DNA of 62,252 nt, taken from contig JAFRRE010000151.1 of assembly GCA_017428285.1 (NCBI GenBank), positions 1 through 62,252 of the forward strand, in the 5' to 3' direction. The stretch is from Bacteroidales bacterium. GTDB lineage: Bacteria; Bacteroidota; Bacteroidia; Bacteroidales; F082. Made by a program: the position numbers and the translations under genes. Of the stretch, positions 8,189 through 16,905 are shown one piece after another (positions within the stretch are counted from its first letter, which is position 1; every line of letters begins with the position of its first letter). The notes under the pieces are model-generated. The model was not told the DNA's origin. It did no database searches and worked only from the letters and a program-made list of their open reading frames with translations.

Positions 8189-8935
8189 ATGGAAGACAAC
8201 TACAAGAATAATATGGTTTTCGGGATTCATCCCGTGCTCGAGCTGATTCGCTCGCAGAAGGAGATTGAAAAGGTCTACATCCAAGGCGGTGTGCGCTCGC
8301 CCGAGATTGCGGAGATTGCCAACACCTGTCGCGCCAATGGCGTACCCGTGCAGTTTGTGCCCATCGAGAAAATGAACCGCCTGACGCGCAAGAATCACCA
8401 AGGCGTGGTGGCCTTCATCTGTCCAATCGAATACCAACCCTTGGAGAAAGTGGTGCAGATGGTCTTCGAGGACGGCCGCGACCCCATCGTCCTCATGCTC
8501 GACCGCGTGACCGATGTGCGCAACTTCGGCGCCATCGCCCGTACGGCCTACGCCGCCGGCGTGGATGCCATCGTCATCCCCAACCACGGCTCGGCCTCCA
8601 TCAATGGCGACGCCATGAAGACCTCGGCAGGGGCTTTGTCTTTAATCAATGTGTGTCGGGTGGAGAACCTGAAGGACGCCATCGATTTCTTGAAGGCCAG
8701 TGGCTTGCGTGTAGTAGGCTTCACCGAGAAGGCGCACGAAAGCCTATGGAAATCCGACCTCACCGGTCCGCTCTGCGTGATGATGGGCTCGGAGGAGGAC
8801 GGCATCAGCCCCGCCTATCTTAAACGCTTAGACGACCACCTGATGATCCCCATGCCCGGCGACATTGATTCGTTGAATGTCTCGGTGGCCACGGGCGTGG
8901 TTTGTTTTGAAGTGGTGAGGCAGAGGATGGGATAA
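8189..8935 (+). CDS. rlmB: 23S rRNA Gm2251 2'-O-methyltransferase RlmB
   Basis: A SpoU/TrmH-family methyltransferase of 248 aa. The N-terminal substrate-binding domain is at 9-85 (VFGIHPVLELI). The knotted SAM-binding domain has motif 1 NFGAIARTAYAAGVDAIVIP, motif 2 MMGSEEDGIS and motif 3 IPMPGDIDSLNVSVATGVV. It methylates the ribose of a guanosine in the peptidyl-transferase region of 23S rRNA. It has its own promoter just upstream. RlmB is preferred to other SpoU enzymes because of the length and the N-terminal domain. Confidence 0.88.
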   Translation: MEDNYKNNMVFGIHPVLELIRSQKEIEKVYIQGGVRSPEIAEIANTCRANGVPVQFVPIEKMNRLTRKNHQGVVAFICPIEYQPLEKVVQMVFEDGRDPIVLMLDRVTDVRNFGAIARTAYAAGVDAIVIPNHGSASINGDAMKTSAGALSLINVCRVENLKDAIDFLKASGLRVVGFTEKAHESLWKSDLTGPLCVMMGSEEDGISPAYLKRLDDHLMIPMPGDIDSLNVSVATGVVCFEVVRQRMG

Positions 8936-9026
8936 GATTCATTAAAACGGAAAAATGTTATCTGAAATGATAATTATATCGTTTTAATGTTTATATTTGC
9001 AGCGTTAAACTCTAAAATGAATTGTT

Positions 9027-10688
9027 ATGAAAAGACTTCTATGCTTTCTGTTTGCGCTGCCCATGCTGGTTCTCCCGTTGTTGGCTTCGGCTCAAGTTAC
9101 CATCAAGATTGAGAAACTTTCTAAACCAGACAAACTGCTTCCTTTGCGTGAACCTATGGACATCGCCCAATCTCTGGCGCGTTATAACGCCCATGTCCCT
9201 TATGGTGAATTTTACGAAAATGAAGTTCTTTCCATGAATATTGATGCAGATAGTCTTGTGAACTATGGGCATTGGTTTCATCCGTTTTTTTATGGCATGT
9301 ATGATGCCTACGCAGAACATCGCCCGTTTGTGCTTTCGCCCGATATGATTTGGATGCTGATTGCCCAAGGTTTTTCGCACCACATCAATTCCGACCCAGA
9401 GAAATACCGCGATAGGATGGTGGATTTCACGGACAAATTGTCGTTGGTGGTAGAAAGCGATCAACCGCTTGACTCGGCAGAATGGGAGGCGCTGATTCCT
9501 CGGTTTGCCGAAGAAATTCGTAACAACACCAAGGGCGCGATTGCAGAAACGATGATCGCCGACTTTTCGACCACGACACAGTATGAGCAAATTGCCTCCC
9601 AAATCACCTTGATGGAGACAACGAAGGCTTTTTTTGAGTTTGTGGTGATATATGCGGCTTGTGGTATTCCTGAAGTGACCTTGTTGGGCACGACAGAGGA
9701 TTGGCAACGGGTTTACGACAAGGCAATGCAGTTGCGCTCGTTCGATTTAGATTGGTGGATTAACGAATTGGAGCCCATCCTGAAGAAGTTCATTGATGCC
9801 TCGAAAGGCAAGAAGGATGTCAAGTTTTGGCGCAATATGTTCAAATGGCACACGCAGGAAGAATACGGTGCACCCAATATCATCGACGGTTGGATTGTGA
9901 AGTTCTTCCCCTACGACAAGGACGGCAAGCACTTCGATTTGAAGACTTTGACTCGCGATTCCAATTTGCCTGATGAAATATCGAAAGTTGATGTTCGCTT
10001 CATGGAATTGTTGGAAGATGGGACGAAAGAGGAAACGATGATTGAGTTGTGGGGAGGATTCTTTGGCCTTGAACAAAACCCCGAAAACTTTGCACTTGCG
10101 CCAAAAATCGGTTGGCTGGTGAAGAAGAAGACCAATGAAGAAAGTGCAAATCTTGTCAGACTGAAATATGATATGAAAGAAGAGGGTATCAATTTAAAAA
10201 TAAAAGAGATACCTCTTGTTTTGAATAAACTTGATACGTTTCCCAGCTTGACACTCCAATTCAAAGATAAGGTCTATTTTCCGGAATGGATGAAAAACAA
10301 GCAGATGAGATCGCTGCTAGTGTATGGTGACATTTCAACGGAAGAAAGGAACAAACTGTTGACATGGTATCCATCCGCAAGGATTGTTGTGAACAATGCA
10401 AATTATACTTTGAACAACGGTGCTTGGGATGTCAATGTATATATCACGGCGGAAAGAAATGTCGGGTCCGCCCTTGACGGTATCGACCACATTGGAACGC
10501 TTCAGATTTATAATAAAGAAAGGAAGGATTTCTCTTACACGGGCAGGTCCTTTGATGTCATCATCCCGAAAAACGTGACAAAACATATAGACGAAATTGA
10601 GTTTAGCAAAAAACCATCTGACAAATGCTTGAAGGCTTTGAGGGAACAATTTCCGGATACGGTAATCGATTGGCGTGAACATGATTAG
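9027..10688 (+). CDS. DUF4419 family secreted protein
   Basis: A 553-aa protein with a signal peptide (MKRLLCFLFALPMLVLPLLASAQ). Residues about 85-330 match the remembered DUF4419 pattern: LSPDMIWMLIAQGFSHHIN, CGIPEVTLLGTTEDWQ, WWINELEPILKKFIDAS and IIDGWIVKFFPY. About 220 further residues follow that are not recognised. The function is unknown. The gene is followed by a strong bidirectional terminator. A TTTAATG..TATATTTGC box lies at about 8984-9000. Confidence 0.7.
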   Translation: MKRLLCFLFALPMLVLPLLASAQVTIKIEKLSKPDKLLPLREPMDIAQSLARYNAHVPYGEFYENEVLSMNIDADSLVNYGHWFHPFFYGMYDAYAEHRPFVLSPDMIWMLIAQGFSHHINSDPEKYRDRMVDFTDKLSLVVESDQPLDSAEWEALIPRFAEEIRNNTKGAIAETMIADFSTTTQYEQIASQITLMETTKAFFEFVVIYAACGIPEVTLLGTTEDWQRVYDKAMQLRSFDLDWWINELEPILKKFIDASKGKKDVKFWRNMFKWHTQEEYGAPNIIDGWIVKFFPYDKDGKHFDLKTLTRDSNLPDEISKVDVRFMELLEDGTKEETMIELWGGFFGLEQNPENFALAPKIGWLVKKKTNEESANLVRLKYDMKEEGINLKIKEIPLVLNKLDTFPSLTLQFKDKVYFPEWMKNKQMRSLLVYGDISTEERNKLLTWYPSARIVVNNANYTLNNGAWDVNVYITAERNVGSALDGIDHIGTLQIYNKERKDFSYTGRSFDVIIPKNVTKHIDEIEFSKKPSDKCLKALREQFPDTVIDWREHD

Positions 10689-10696
10689 GATGATAT

Positions 10697-10736
10697 TAAA
10701 TGAAAAACAGCGGTCATCCGCTGTTTTTCATTTAAT
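10697..10736. terminator. Bidirectional terminator
   Basis: TTAAATGAAAAACAGCGG is followed by a short loop and its complement ending GTTTTTCATTTAA. The stem is about 18 bp and flanked by A and T runs on both strands, so it can serve the DUF4419 gene and the convergent RAYT gene. Confidence 0.85.
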
Positions 10737-10749
10737 CTTCTTTGTCAAA

Positions 10750-11292
10750 TTATGGCATATAGAATTCATCATCCGTCCAATTTGCCACATTGTTTTCGAT
10801 ATAGGTCGCCACGCGGTTCAATTCCACGTTGTCGCGGATGATATGGTCGTGGAATCGGGGTTGCCAGGAGAAGGGGAAATCATTTTCGTTGGCGAAACGG
10901 GTAATCGATGATTTCAAACCACCAATTACAACAGACAACCATCCCTGTAAATTGGCAATGTCCTGTAGAGACGCGGCGCGCCACGTCTCTACAACACGAC
11001 GGTCATATTTTGTTTTGTTACCATCAATAACGACAATTGCATGCAAATGATTAGGCATTATCGTCCACAATGGAATCTCTGCATATGGATAATGTGACGA
11101 CACATTTTGAAACTGTTCATCAGCATATTTCCCTATGTCAGACAACATCATTTCCCCATCCACGATTTCGCCGAAAAAATGTTGTCGGTGTTTCGTGCAG
11201 ATGGTGATGAAATAGGAACCGCCATCATAATCATGCCAATCGGCACGGGCGGATTCTATTCGGTATTTGTTTTGGAATCTGTCGTCTGACAT
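10750..11292 (-). CDS. REP-associated tyrosine transposase (RAYT), copy 1
   Basis: A single-strand DNA transposase of the Y1/HUH class, related to IS200-type enzymes. The HUH motif is NHLHAIVVI (H82, H84) and the catalytic tyrosine is in ATYIENNVANW (Y164); WQPRFHDHIIRD precedes it. The length is 180 aa from ATG 11292, which aligns with the start of copy 2 (both begin MS-D-K/R-NKYRI-SAR-WHDY). RAYTs process REP palindromes rather than forming classical insertion sequences. A 30-base REP at 10964-10993 lies inside the gene and encodes residues about 100-110 (VETWRAASLQ). An identical REP sits 23 bases before the start. Confidence 0.9.
   Translation of the reverse strand: MSDDRFQNKYRIESARADWHDYDGGSYFITICTKHRQHFFGEIVDGEMMLSDIGKYADEQFQNVSSHYPYAEIPLWTIMPNHLHAIVVIDGNKTKYDRRVVETWRAASLQDIANLQGWLSVVIGGLKSSITRFANENDFPFSWQPRFHDHIIRDNVELNRVATYIENNVANWTDDEFYMP
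10964..10993. repeat. REP palindrome type 1 inside RAYT copy 1
   Basis: Arms TGTAGAGACG and CGTCTCTACA are perfect complements around CGGCGCGCCA. It is identical to the copy at 11315-11344. It is read in frame by the transposase gene. Confidence 0.9.
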
Positions 11293-11314
11293 TGGCCTGT
11301 TTTTAGGTTGGGTC

Positions 11315-11344
11315 TGTAGAGACGCGGCGCGCCACGTCTCTACA
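11315..11344. repeat. REP palindrome type 1 upstream of RAYT copy 1
   Basis: Same 30 bases as 10964-10993, in the same orientation, 23 bases upstream of the transposase ATG and just beyond the end of the S9 peptidase gene (stop at 11358 on the minus strand). Confidence 0.9.
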
Positions 11345-11357
11345 TGCGAAACCATAA

Positions 11358-13484
11358 TTATTTCAAATATTTATCCAACCAATTGTAGAACCTCCGCTGC
11401 CACAAAACACCATTCTGCGGTTTCAGCACCCAGTGGTTCTCGTCGGGGAAATAGAGGAACTCGGCAGGGATACCGCGAAGGATGGCGGCGTTGTAGGCCT
11501 GCATGCCCTGCGTGAAGCAGATGCGGTAGTCCAAACCGCCGTGGATGACGAGGATGGGCGCGGTCCATTTGTCGACGAAGAGGTGGGGCGAGTTGGCGTA
11601 GGTCTTACGCACAGTGGGGTTGTTCCAGTCCCAATAGGGGCCACCGAGGTCCCAATTGACAAACCACATTTCCTCGGTTTCAAGGTATTGGGCCTCCAGG
11701 TTGAACATACCATCATGGGCAATGAGGGCCTTGAAACGACCGTCGTGGTGACCGGCTAACCAATACACGCTGAAGCCGCCGAAACTGGCACCCACGGCAC
11801 CGAGGCGGTTCTCATCGATATAAGGTTCTTTCTTCAACTCATCGATGGCGCTGAGATAGTCCTTCATGCACTGTCCGCCGTAGTCGCCGCTGATTTCCTC
11901 AAGCCATTCCTGACCGAAGCCGGGCAAGCCGCGACGGTTGGGGGCGACGATGATGTAGTCGTTGGCTGCCATCATCTGGAAGTTCCAGCGATAGCTCCAG
12001 AACTGGCTCACGGTGCTCTGCGGTCCGCCTTCGCAGTAGAGCAGGGCAGGGTATTGCTTGGTGCTGTCGAAATGCGGGGGATAGATGACCCAGGTCAGCA
12101 TGTCCTTGCCGTCGGTGGTCTTCACCCAGCGTTCTTTCACGTCGCCCATGGTGAGCTGTGCAAAAATTTTATCGTTGACGGTGGTGATTTGCGTGGCTTC
12201 GCCTGTGGCGGGGTCGACGCTGAAGAGCTCCGTCGGGTGGCTCATCGATTGGCGGCCGGCGATCAGCTTATCGCCGTTGAAGTGCACCGAGACGTAGTTG
12301 TGTTGGCCTTCCGTCAACTTCTTGATTTCGCCGTTTTCGAGGGTGAGGGCGTAGAGTTGGTCAGTGGCATAGGCGTCGCTGATGAAGTAGAGGGTCTTGC
12401 TGTCGTCGGCCCAGCTGAAGCCTGTACAGCATTGGTCGAAGCGGGCCGAGTAGTCGGTCTTCTCGCCGGTCTCGAGGTCCATCACGAAGAGGCGTTGCTT
12501 GTCGCTCTCGTAGCCGTCGCGTTCCATGCTCTCCCAGGCCATGTATTTGCCGTCGGGCGAGATGACGGGGTTGAGGTCGTAGCCCATCATGCCTTCGGTG
12601 AGGTTTTTGCACTCGCCACTCAGGATGATGTATTGGTAGATGTCGGTGTTGGTGGAGAGGGCGTAGTCCTTGCCGACCTTCTTGCGGCAGCAGTACACGA
12701 AGCTCTTGCCGTCGGGCAGCCATTGCACTTGTTCCATACCACCGAAGGGACGCACGGGGGCTTCCCATTGCTCGCCTTGCATCGCGTCAAACGAAGCCTC
12801 GATTTTGCCGCTACTGAAGTTGCCCACGAAGATGTGGCCGTAGGTGTCGACCCAATGGTCCCAGTGGCGATACATCAGGTCGTTGTTGATGCGGCCCGAG
12901 GACTTGTCGAGGTCGGGATAGATGTCGGCCACGGTCTCTTTCAGCTTCACTTCCTTGGTGAAGAGCACCTGGGCGCAGTCGGGCGAGTAGAGGAACCCGT
13001 TGATGTCGTCCTTCTCGCTGGAGACGCATTGCAGGCCCGTGCCGTCGGGATTCACCTCCCAGAGTTGCATGATGTCATCTTTAGGCGCGAGGAAGCCGAT
13101 CTTCTTGCCGTCGGGACGCCATTGTGGGCTGTATTGGCTGTCGTTGCTCACGACCAACACCTTGTTGTCGCTGCCGTCGGCGTTCATGATATACAAGGTG
13201 GAGCCGCTACGGTTTTCAGGTACACTGTAATAGGTAACGGCATAAACAATTTTTTGATGGTCGGGCGAGATGCTGTATTCACCGATGCGGCCCATGCTCC
13301 ACAGCACTTCGGGCGTCATGATGTCCGACTGCAGGGTGAGCTCTTTCGGTCCGATTTTCTCTTTGACCTCGGTTTTAGTGTCGGTTTTTGTTTCATTTTT
13401 GGCTCCGTTTTCACGGGGTTGTGTGTTGCACGATACGATTAGACAGGTAATCATGGCTAACAGGAATAGTTTGTTTTTTCTCAT
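11358..13484 (-). CDS. S9-family prolyl oligopeptidase-type peptidase, lipoprotein
   Basis: A predicted surface or periplasmic serine peptidase, 708 aa. A lipobox follows the signal helix (AMITCLIVSC, Cys at 19). Residues about 55-440 carry WD40-like/TolB beta-propeller repeats (GRIGEYSISPDHQKIVY, SPDGKYMAWES, FSWADDSKTLYFIS). The C-terminal alpha/beta-hydrolase domain has the nucleophile in GAVGASFGGFSVYW (about 570), the acid in HGGLDY (about 650) and the histidine in PDENHWV (about 683). The family removes dipeptides or acyl-amino acids from short peptides. DPP III encoded at 18714 would complement it in peptide use, but they are not in an operon. Confidence 0.9.
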   Translation of the reverse strand: MRKNKLFLLAMITCLIVSCNTQPRENGAKNETKTDTKTEVKEKIGPKELTLQSDIMTPEVLWSMGRIGEYSISPDHQKIVYAVTYYSVPENRSGSTLYIMNADGSDNKVLVVSNDSQYSPQWRPDGKKIGFLAPKDDIMQLWEVNPDGTGLQCVSSEKDDINGFLYSPDCAQVLFTKEVKLKETVADIYPDLDKSSGRINNDLMYRHWDHWVDTYGHIFVGNFSSGKIEASFDAMQGEQWEAPVRPFGGMEQVQWLPDGKSFVYCCRKKVGKDYALSTNTDIYQYIILSGECKNLTEGMMGYDLNPVISPDGKYMAWESMERDGYESDKQRLFVMDLETGEKTDYSARFDQCCTGFSWADDSKTLYFISDAYATDQLYALTLENGEIKKLTEGQHNYVSVHFNGDKLIAGRQSMSHPTELFSVDPATGEATQITTVNDKIFAQLTMGDVKERWVKTTDGKDMLTWVIYPPHFDSTKQYPALLYCEGGPQSTVSQFWSYRWNFQMMAANDYIIVAPNRRGLPGFGQEWLEEISGDYGGQCMKDYLSAIDELKKEPYIDENRLGAVGASFGGFSVYWLAGHHDGRFKALIAHDGMFNLEAQYLETEEMWFVNWDLGGPYWDWNNPTVRKTYANSPHLFVDKWTAPILVIHGGLDYRICFTQGMQAYNAAILRGIPAEFLYFPDENHWVLKPQNGVLWQRRFYNWLDKYLK

Positions 13485-13564
13485 ATTTGATAGGGTTTAA
13501 GAATTTGGCGGTAAAATTAGGGAATAATATGATATGAGGGACTAATGGATGGCATTTTTTGTCG

Positions 13565-13680
13565 GTGAGGGTTTACACCGCCCGCCTATGAGGCTGACAC
13601 CCCTTCGGGGTTTCTATGTGCCGCGAAGTCCCGAAGGGACGGCAGCACCCAGGCAGATGGTGTGAACCTCTGCCGAAAAA
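13565..13680. repeat. Cloverleaf-like structured repeat in a gene-free gap
   Basis: The gap 13485-13787 holds a nested palindrome: GGTTTACACC pairs with GGTGTGAACC on the outside, then CGCCT with AGGCAG. Inside are two perfect tight hairpins, ACCCCTTCGGGGT and GTCCCGAAGGGAC. No reading frame fits. It could be a structured RNA or a mobile palindromic element; the tight inner hairpins look like repeat units. The next gene has a TATTTTTG box at 13760-13767. Confidence 0.6.
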
Positions 13681-13787
13681 AAAACAATCATTTTGCCGTT
13701 TTGATTGAAAAATAAATGCTATTTTTTGCAATTAATTTGCACGGTAAGAAAAGCATCCATATTTTTGCAACCTAATTTTACTTGATT

Positions 13788-14249
13788 ATGAAAAAGCAAA
13801 TCCTTTTTCTCCTGGTGGTGTTGGCTGGAGGCCTCGGATTGAAAGCTCAAGACAAGGGCGTGTTGAAATACTGCAATTTCGTCTTGCCTGACAATTCCTT
13901 GGTCAGTTACGAAGTAGCCAACGGCATCGACATCCAGTTCAAAGATTCCCTAATGGTGGTGAACGATCTGAGCTTTTTTATGGATGAGATGGTGAGATAT
14001 TATTTCTCGGAAGAGGATGTTAGCGGAGTTAATAACAATGAGGCCGGCAATGGCAGTTACGTAATCGGCGACAAGCTGTTTGTGAATGGTTCTGGCATGG
14101 GAAACATCATCGTTTCCGATTTGTTGGGGCATGTGGTGTTCAGCAATCCGAACTGTAAGGAATGTGTCATCGACCTGTCTGCCCTTGCACCTAACACATT
14201 GTATGTCATCAAAGTAAACAACCAAACTATCAAATTCATTCGGAAATGA
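13788..14249 (+). CDS. Small secreted protein with T9SS-like C-terminus
   Basis: A 153-aa protein: signal peptide (KKQILFLLVVLAGGLGLKAQ), then a short beta-rich region and a C-terminal 70 residues resembling a type A sorting domain (GNIIVSDLLGHVVFSN, LAPNTLYVIKVNNQTIKFIRK). Such tails direct proteins to the type IX secretion system. Start ATG 13788 is used rather than a TTG two codons earlier. Its stop overlaps the next ATG (ATGA), so the two genes are likely translated together. Function otherwise unknown. Confidence 0.65.
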   Translation: MKKQILFLLVVLAGGLGLKAQDKGVLKYCNFVLPDNSLVSYEVANGIDIQFKDSLMVVNDLSFFMDEMVRYYFSEEDVSGVNNNEAGNGSYVIGDKLFVNGSGMGNIIVSDLLGHVVFSNPNCKECVIDLSALAPNTLYVIKVNNQTIKFIRK

Positions 14250-15079
14250 AAAAGAGTGTTTTGTTCGTATTATGTCTTATGGTGTGTGTGTTCGGCTATG
14301 GTCAAAGTCATAGGGGTTATGTCATTATGTTCAATACTCCGAACGGAACCGTTTGCTTCGACACCCAATCTGTCGTCAACATCCACATTGATGCCTCGGG
14401 CCAGACCTTGATTCACAGCGAGGGAACGGAATGGACACCGCTGGCTGATATGGACACGGTTAGTGTTGTCAGGGCCATCGACACAGCCGATTGGGTTGAC
14501 CTCGGCCTGCCGAGCGGCTTGTTGTGGGCCACGCGCAATGTGGGCGCCAACCACCTTGGAGACAATGGCGACTATTTTGCTTGGGCCGAAACGCAACCTA
14601 AGAGTGTTTACGATTGGAGCACTTACACGTATAGCTGCAACGGCGATAATCATTCATTTACAAAATATTGTCGCCACCCAAATTACGGATGCGACGGCTT
14701 AACCGATACCCTTACCATCCTGCAACACGTCGACGACGCAGCCACGGCCAGTTTGGGCGACGGCGCGCGTATGCCCACGTTAGAGGAATGGCAGGAACTG
14801 AACAACAATTGTACGTCAGTTTGGACGACCCAATACGGCGTGAATGGAAGACTTTTCATCGGTAGCAATGGCAACACGCTCTTCCTTCCGGCTGCTGGTT
14901 GGTGGTCGGGGAACGACCTTGTCTTCGTTGGCACCGATGGCGAGTATTGGTCGAGCTCGCTCTATGTGTTTTACTCGGATATGGCATGGTATTTCGATTT
15001 CAACTCGGCTGGTTCCAACACGAGCCACTTCAATTCCCGCGATTGGGGCCGGCCAATCAGGGCTGTCAAAGCAAATTGA
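14246..15079 (+). CDS. Secreted FISUMP-like protein
   Basis: A 277-aa exported protein: signal peptide (MKKSVLFVLCLMVCVFGYGQ), a short beta region, then about residues 82-277 with the Bacteroidales surface pattern WVDLGLPSGLLWATRNVGA, NGDYFAWAETQPK, ARMPTLEEWQELNNNC, LFLPAAGWW and EYWSSS, ending in GRPIRAVK. This is the FISUMP/DUF1566-like C-type-lectin-related fold, as recalled. Unlike many relatives it has no lipobox. It is translationally coupled to the preceding gene. A related domain ends the large lipoprotein at 59811. Confidence 0.65.
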   Translation: MKKSVLFVLCLMVCVFGYGQSHRGYVIMFNTPNGTVCFDTQSVVNIHIDASGQTLIHSEGTEWTPLADMDTVSVVRAIDTADWVDLGLPSGLLWATRNVGANHLGDNGDYFAWAETQPKSVYDWSTYTYSCNGDNHSFTKYCRHPNYGCDGLTDTLTILQHVDDAATASLGDGARMPTLEEWQELNNNCTSVWTTQYGVNGRLFIGSNGNTLFLPAAGWWSGNDLVFVGTDGEYWSSSLYVFYSDMAWYFDFNSAGSNTSHFNSRDWGRPIRAVKAN

Positions 15080-15097
15080 AGGAGTAAATGTTCTGAC

Positions 15098-15164
15098 TTT
15101 TGCAAAACTCCCTTGAAAAAGTGTCAAAATACTTGTAAAAGTCCCTTGAAAAAGTGTATCTTTG
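15098..15164 (+). promoter_or_regulatory. efp promoter with two repeats at 33 bp period
   Basis: TCCCTTGAAAAAGTGT occurs at 15109-15124 and again at 15142-15157, exactly 33 bases apart, and the TTG of the preceding TTTTG/CTTG is in the same register. A consensus -7 box TATCTTTG (15157-15164) overlaps the end of the second copy. The layout parallels the DUF4143 ATPase promoters in this window. Confidence 0.75.
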
Positions 15165-15201
15165 CAGCTTCAAATTTTAAATCATTAAATCACAGAATAC
15201 T

Positions 15202-15765
15202 ATGTTAAGTCAAGATGTAAAGATTGGAAGTGCTGTCCGTTTGGATGGAAAGATTTATTTCTGCATTGACTTCCAACACGTTAAGCCTGGCAAGGGCAAC
15301 ACTATCATGCGTATCAAACTGAAGGACGTGTTGAGCGGCAACGTGCTTGAAAAGCGTTTCGACATCGGCGTGAAGCTCGAGGATGTCCGCGTTGAGCACC
15401 GTCCCTATCAGTACCTCTACAAGGAAGGTGAGGACTATATCTTCATGCACACAGAGACCTACGAACAGATCCCGATCGCTGGCGACAACATCACTGGCGT
15501 GAAGTTCATGAAGGAAAACGATGTGGTTGACGTCGTCGTCGACGCCAGCACCGAGACCATCCTCTTCGCCGAAATGCCGGTGAAGACCGTCCTCCAGGTG
15601 ACCTACACCGAGCCTGGTGAGAAGGGCAACACAGCCACCAACGCTCTGAAGGAAGCCACCGTCGAGACAGGCGCCATGGTTCGCGTGCCGTTGTTCATTA
15701 ACACCGACGACATGATCCGCGTCGACACCCGCACGGGCGAATACTGCGAACGCGTGAAGGCATAA
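15202..15765 (+). CDS. efp: Translation elongation factor P
   Basis: EF-P binds ribosomes stalled at consecutive prolines and promotes peptide bond formation. The three beta-barrel domains are present in 187 aa. The tip loop of domain I reads VKPGKGNTIMRIKLKDVLSGN, with the modifiable lysine in KPGKGN (Lys31). Domain III has NTATNALKEATVETGAMVRVPLF and IRVDTRTGEYCERV. No modification enzyme gene is adjacent. Transcription starts from an unusual repeat-bearing promoter and ends at a clear terminator, so the gene is monocistronic. Confidence 0.95.
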   Translation: MLSQDVKIGSAVRLDGKIYFCIDFQHVKPGKGNTIMRIKLKDVLSGNVLEKRFDIGVKLEDVRVEHRPYQYLYKEGEDYIFMHTETYEQIPIAGDNITGVKFMKENDVVDVVVDASTETILFAEMPVKTVLQVTYTEPGEKGNTATNALKEATVETGAMVRVPLFINTDDMIRVDTRTGEYCERVKA

Positions 15766-15785
15766 GTCAACGCTACGTAAAAAAT

Positions 15786-15818
15786 AGCGCAGAGTCATTG
15801 ACTTTGCGCTTTTTTTGT
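15786..15818 (+). terminator. Rho-independent terminator of efp
   Basis: AGCGCAGAGTCA pairs with TGACTTTGCGCT across a two-base loop and is followed by a run of T, 20 bases after the efp stop. Confidence 0.85.
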
Positions 15819-15840
15819 ATTTTTGCAGGCGAAGTTTTTT

Positions 15841-15932
15841 GCACGCAAAATGCGCAGAACTATAGGAATCGCAATGCGACGCAATATTTGACACCGGCAG
15901 GCTTCTGCGTTTTCTGCGAATTCTGCGTGAAA
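15841..15932. repeat. TCTGCGTTTTCTGCG-type inverted repeat
   Basis: ACGCAAAATGCGCAGAA near 15843 is the near-complement of TTCTGCGAATTCTGCGT near 15913, with TTCTGCGTTTTCTGCG overlapping. It fills the gap between the efp terminator and lpxD. Confidence 0.6.
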
Positions 15933-15961
15933 TTATTGTTATTCAAACAATTCATAAGCCG

Positions 15962-16903
15962 ATGAAAATCAAGAAAACTACTCTGAAAACTATTGCGGGA
16001 CTCATTGACGCAAAATATATTGGCCCCGCCAACTTTCCTATCACGGGACTGAACGAAATCCACAAGGTGGAGGCGGGCGACATCACCTTCGTCGACCACC
16101 CGAAATACTATGCCAAGGCGCTCAACTCGGCTGCGACAGTGGTACTTATTAATAAAGAGGTGGTTTGCCCTGAGGGCAAGGCCTTGCTGCTTCATGACGA
16201 TCCTTTCGATGCCTTCCTGCGTATCATGCGGCATTTCCGTCCCTTCGAGCCACAGATGCAGCCCATCAGCGACTCGGCCGAGATAGGGGAGGACACGCTC
16301 ATCATGCCGGGCTCGTTCGTCGGGCATCATGCCGTCATCGGAAAGAACTGCCTCATCCATCCCAATGTGACCATCTATGACCACTGCGTGATTGGCGACA
16401 ACGTCATCATCCACTCGGGTAGCGTCATCGGGGCGGATGGCTATTATTTCCAACGCCGCAACGAAGGTTTCAAGAAGTTTGAGTCCTTTGGTCGCGTGGT
16501 CATCGCCGATGATGTGGAGATTGGTGCTCTGTGCAGCATCGACCGCGGTGTCACCTCCGACACCATCATCGAGAGTGGCACTAAGTTGGATAACCACTGC
16601 CAAATCGGCCATGACAGTTATATTGGTCACAACTGCCTCATCGGTGCCCATGCTGCTATCGCTGGCGTCACCCGCATCGAGGATGATGTCATCCTTTGGG
16701 GTCGTGTGTGCATCAATAAAGACCTAGTCATCGGCACAGGTGCTGTCGTCTTGGCAACCTCCGCCGTCGACAAGAACATCGAACCAGGCAAGGCCGTCTT
16801 CGGTGTGCCTGCCCAAGAGGTGCGGAAACAATGGCGCGAACAGGCCGCCTTGCGCCAACTGCCGGAATTCCTGAAAGAATACTATAAAACGCATCAATCA
16901 TAA
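15962..16903 (+). CDS. lpxD: UDP-3-O-acylglucosamine N-acyltransferase LpxD
   Basis: It adds the N-linked hydroxyacyl chain in lipid A synthesis. The N-terminal uridine-binding domain (1-100) contains GLNEIHKVEAGDITFVDHPKYY. The left-handed beta-helix of hexapeptide repeats follows (about 105-290), with the catalytic-region pattern IGADGYYFQR and GALCSIDRG and the repeats IGHDSYIGHNCLIGAH. 313 aa, slightly shorter than E. coli LpxD and typical of Bacteroidota. Usually fused or adjacent lpxC is not present here. Confidence 0.88.
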   Translation: MKIKKTTLKTIAGLIDAKYIGPANFPITGLNEIHKVEAGDITFVDHPKYYAKALNSAATVVLINKEVVCPEGKALLLHDDPFDAFLRIMRHFRPFEPQMQPISDSAEIGEDTLIMPGSFVGHHAVIGKNCLIHPNVTIYDHCVIGDNVIIHSGSVIGADGYYFQRRNEGFKKFESFGRVVIADDVEIGALCSIDRGVTSDTIIESGTKLDNHCQIGHDSYIGHNCLIGAHAAIAGVTRIEDDVILWGRVCINKDLVIGTGAVVLATSAVDKNIEPGKAVFGVPAQEVRKQWREQAALRQLPEFLKEYYKTHQS

Positions 16904-16905
16904 CG

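Noticed and set aside
12054..13442. A 462-codon frame antisense to the S9 peptidase
   Set aside because: Valine/alanine/histidine-rich shadow without a start region or motif; the peptidase on the other strand is certain.
13565..13680. A known riboswitch
   Set aside because: The fold does not match a class I recognise, and the tight symmetrical inner hairpins are more like repeat elements.
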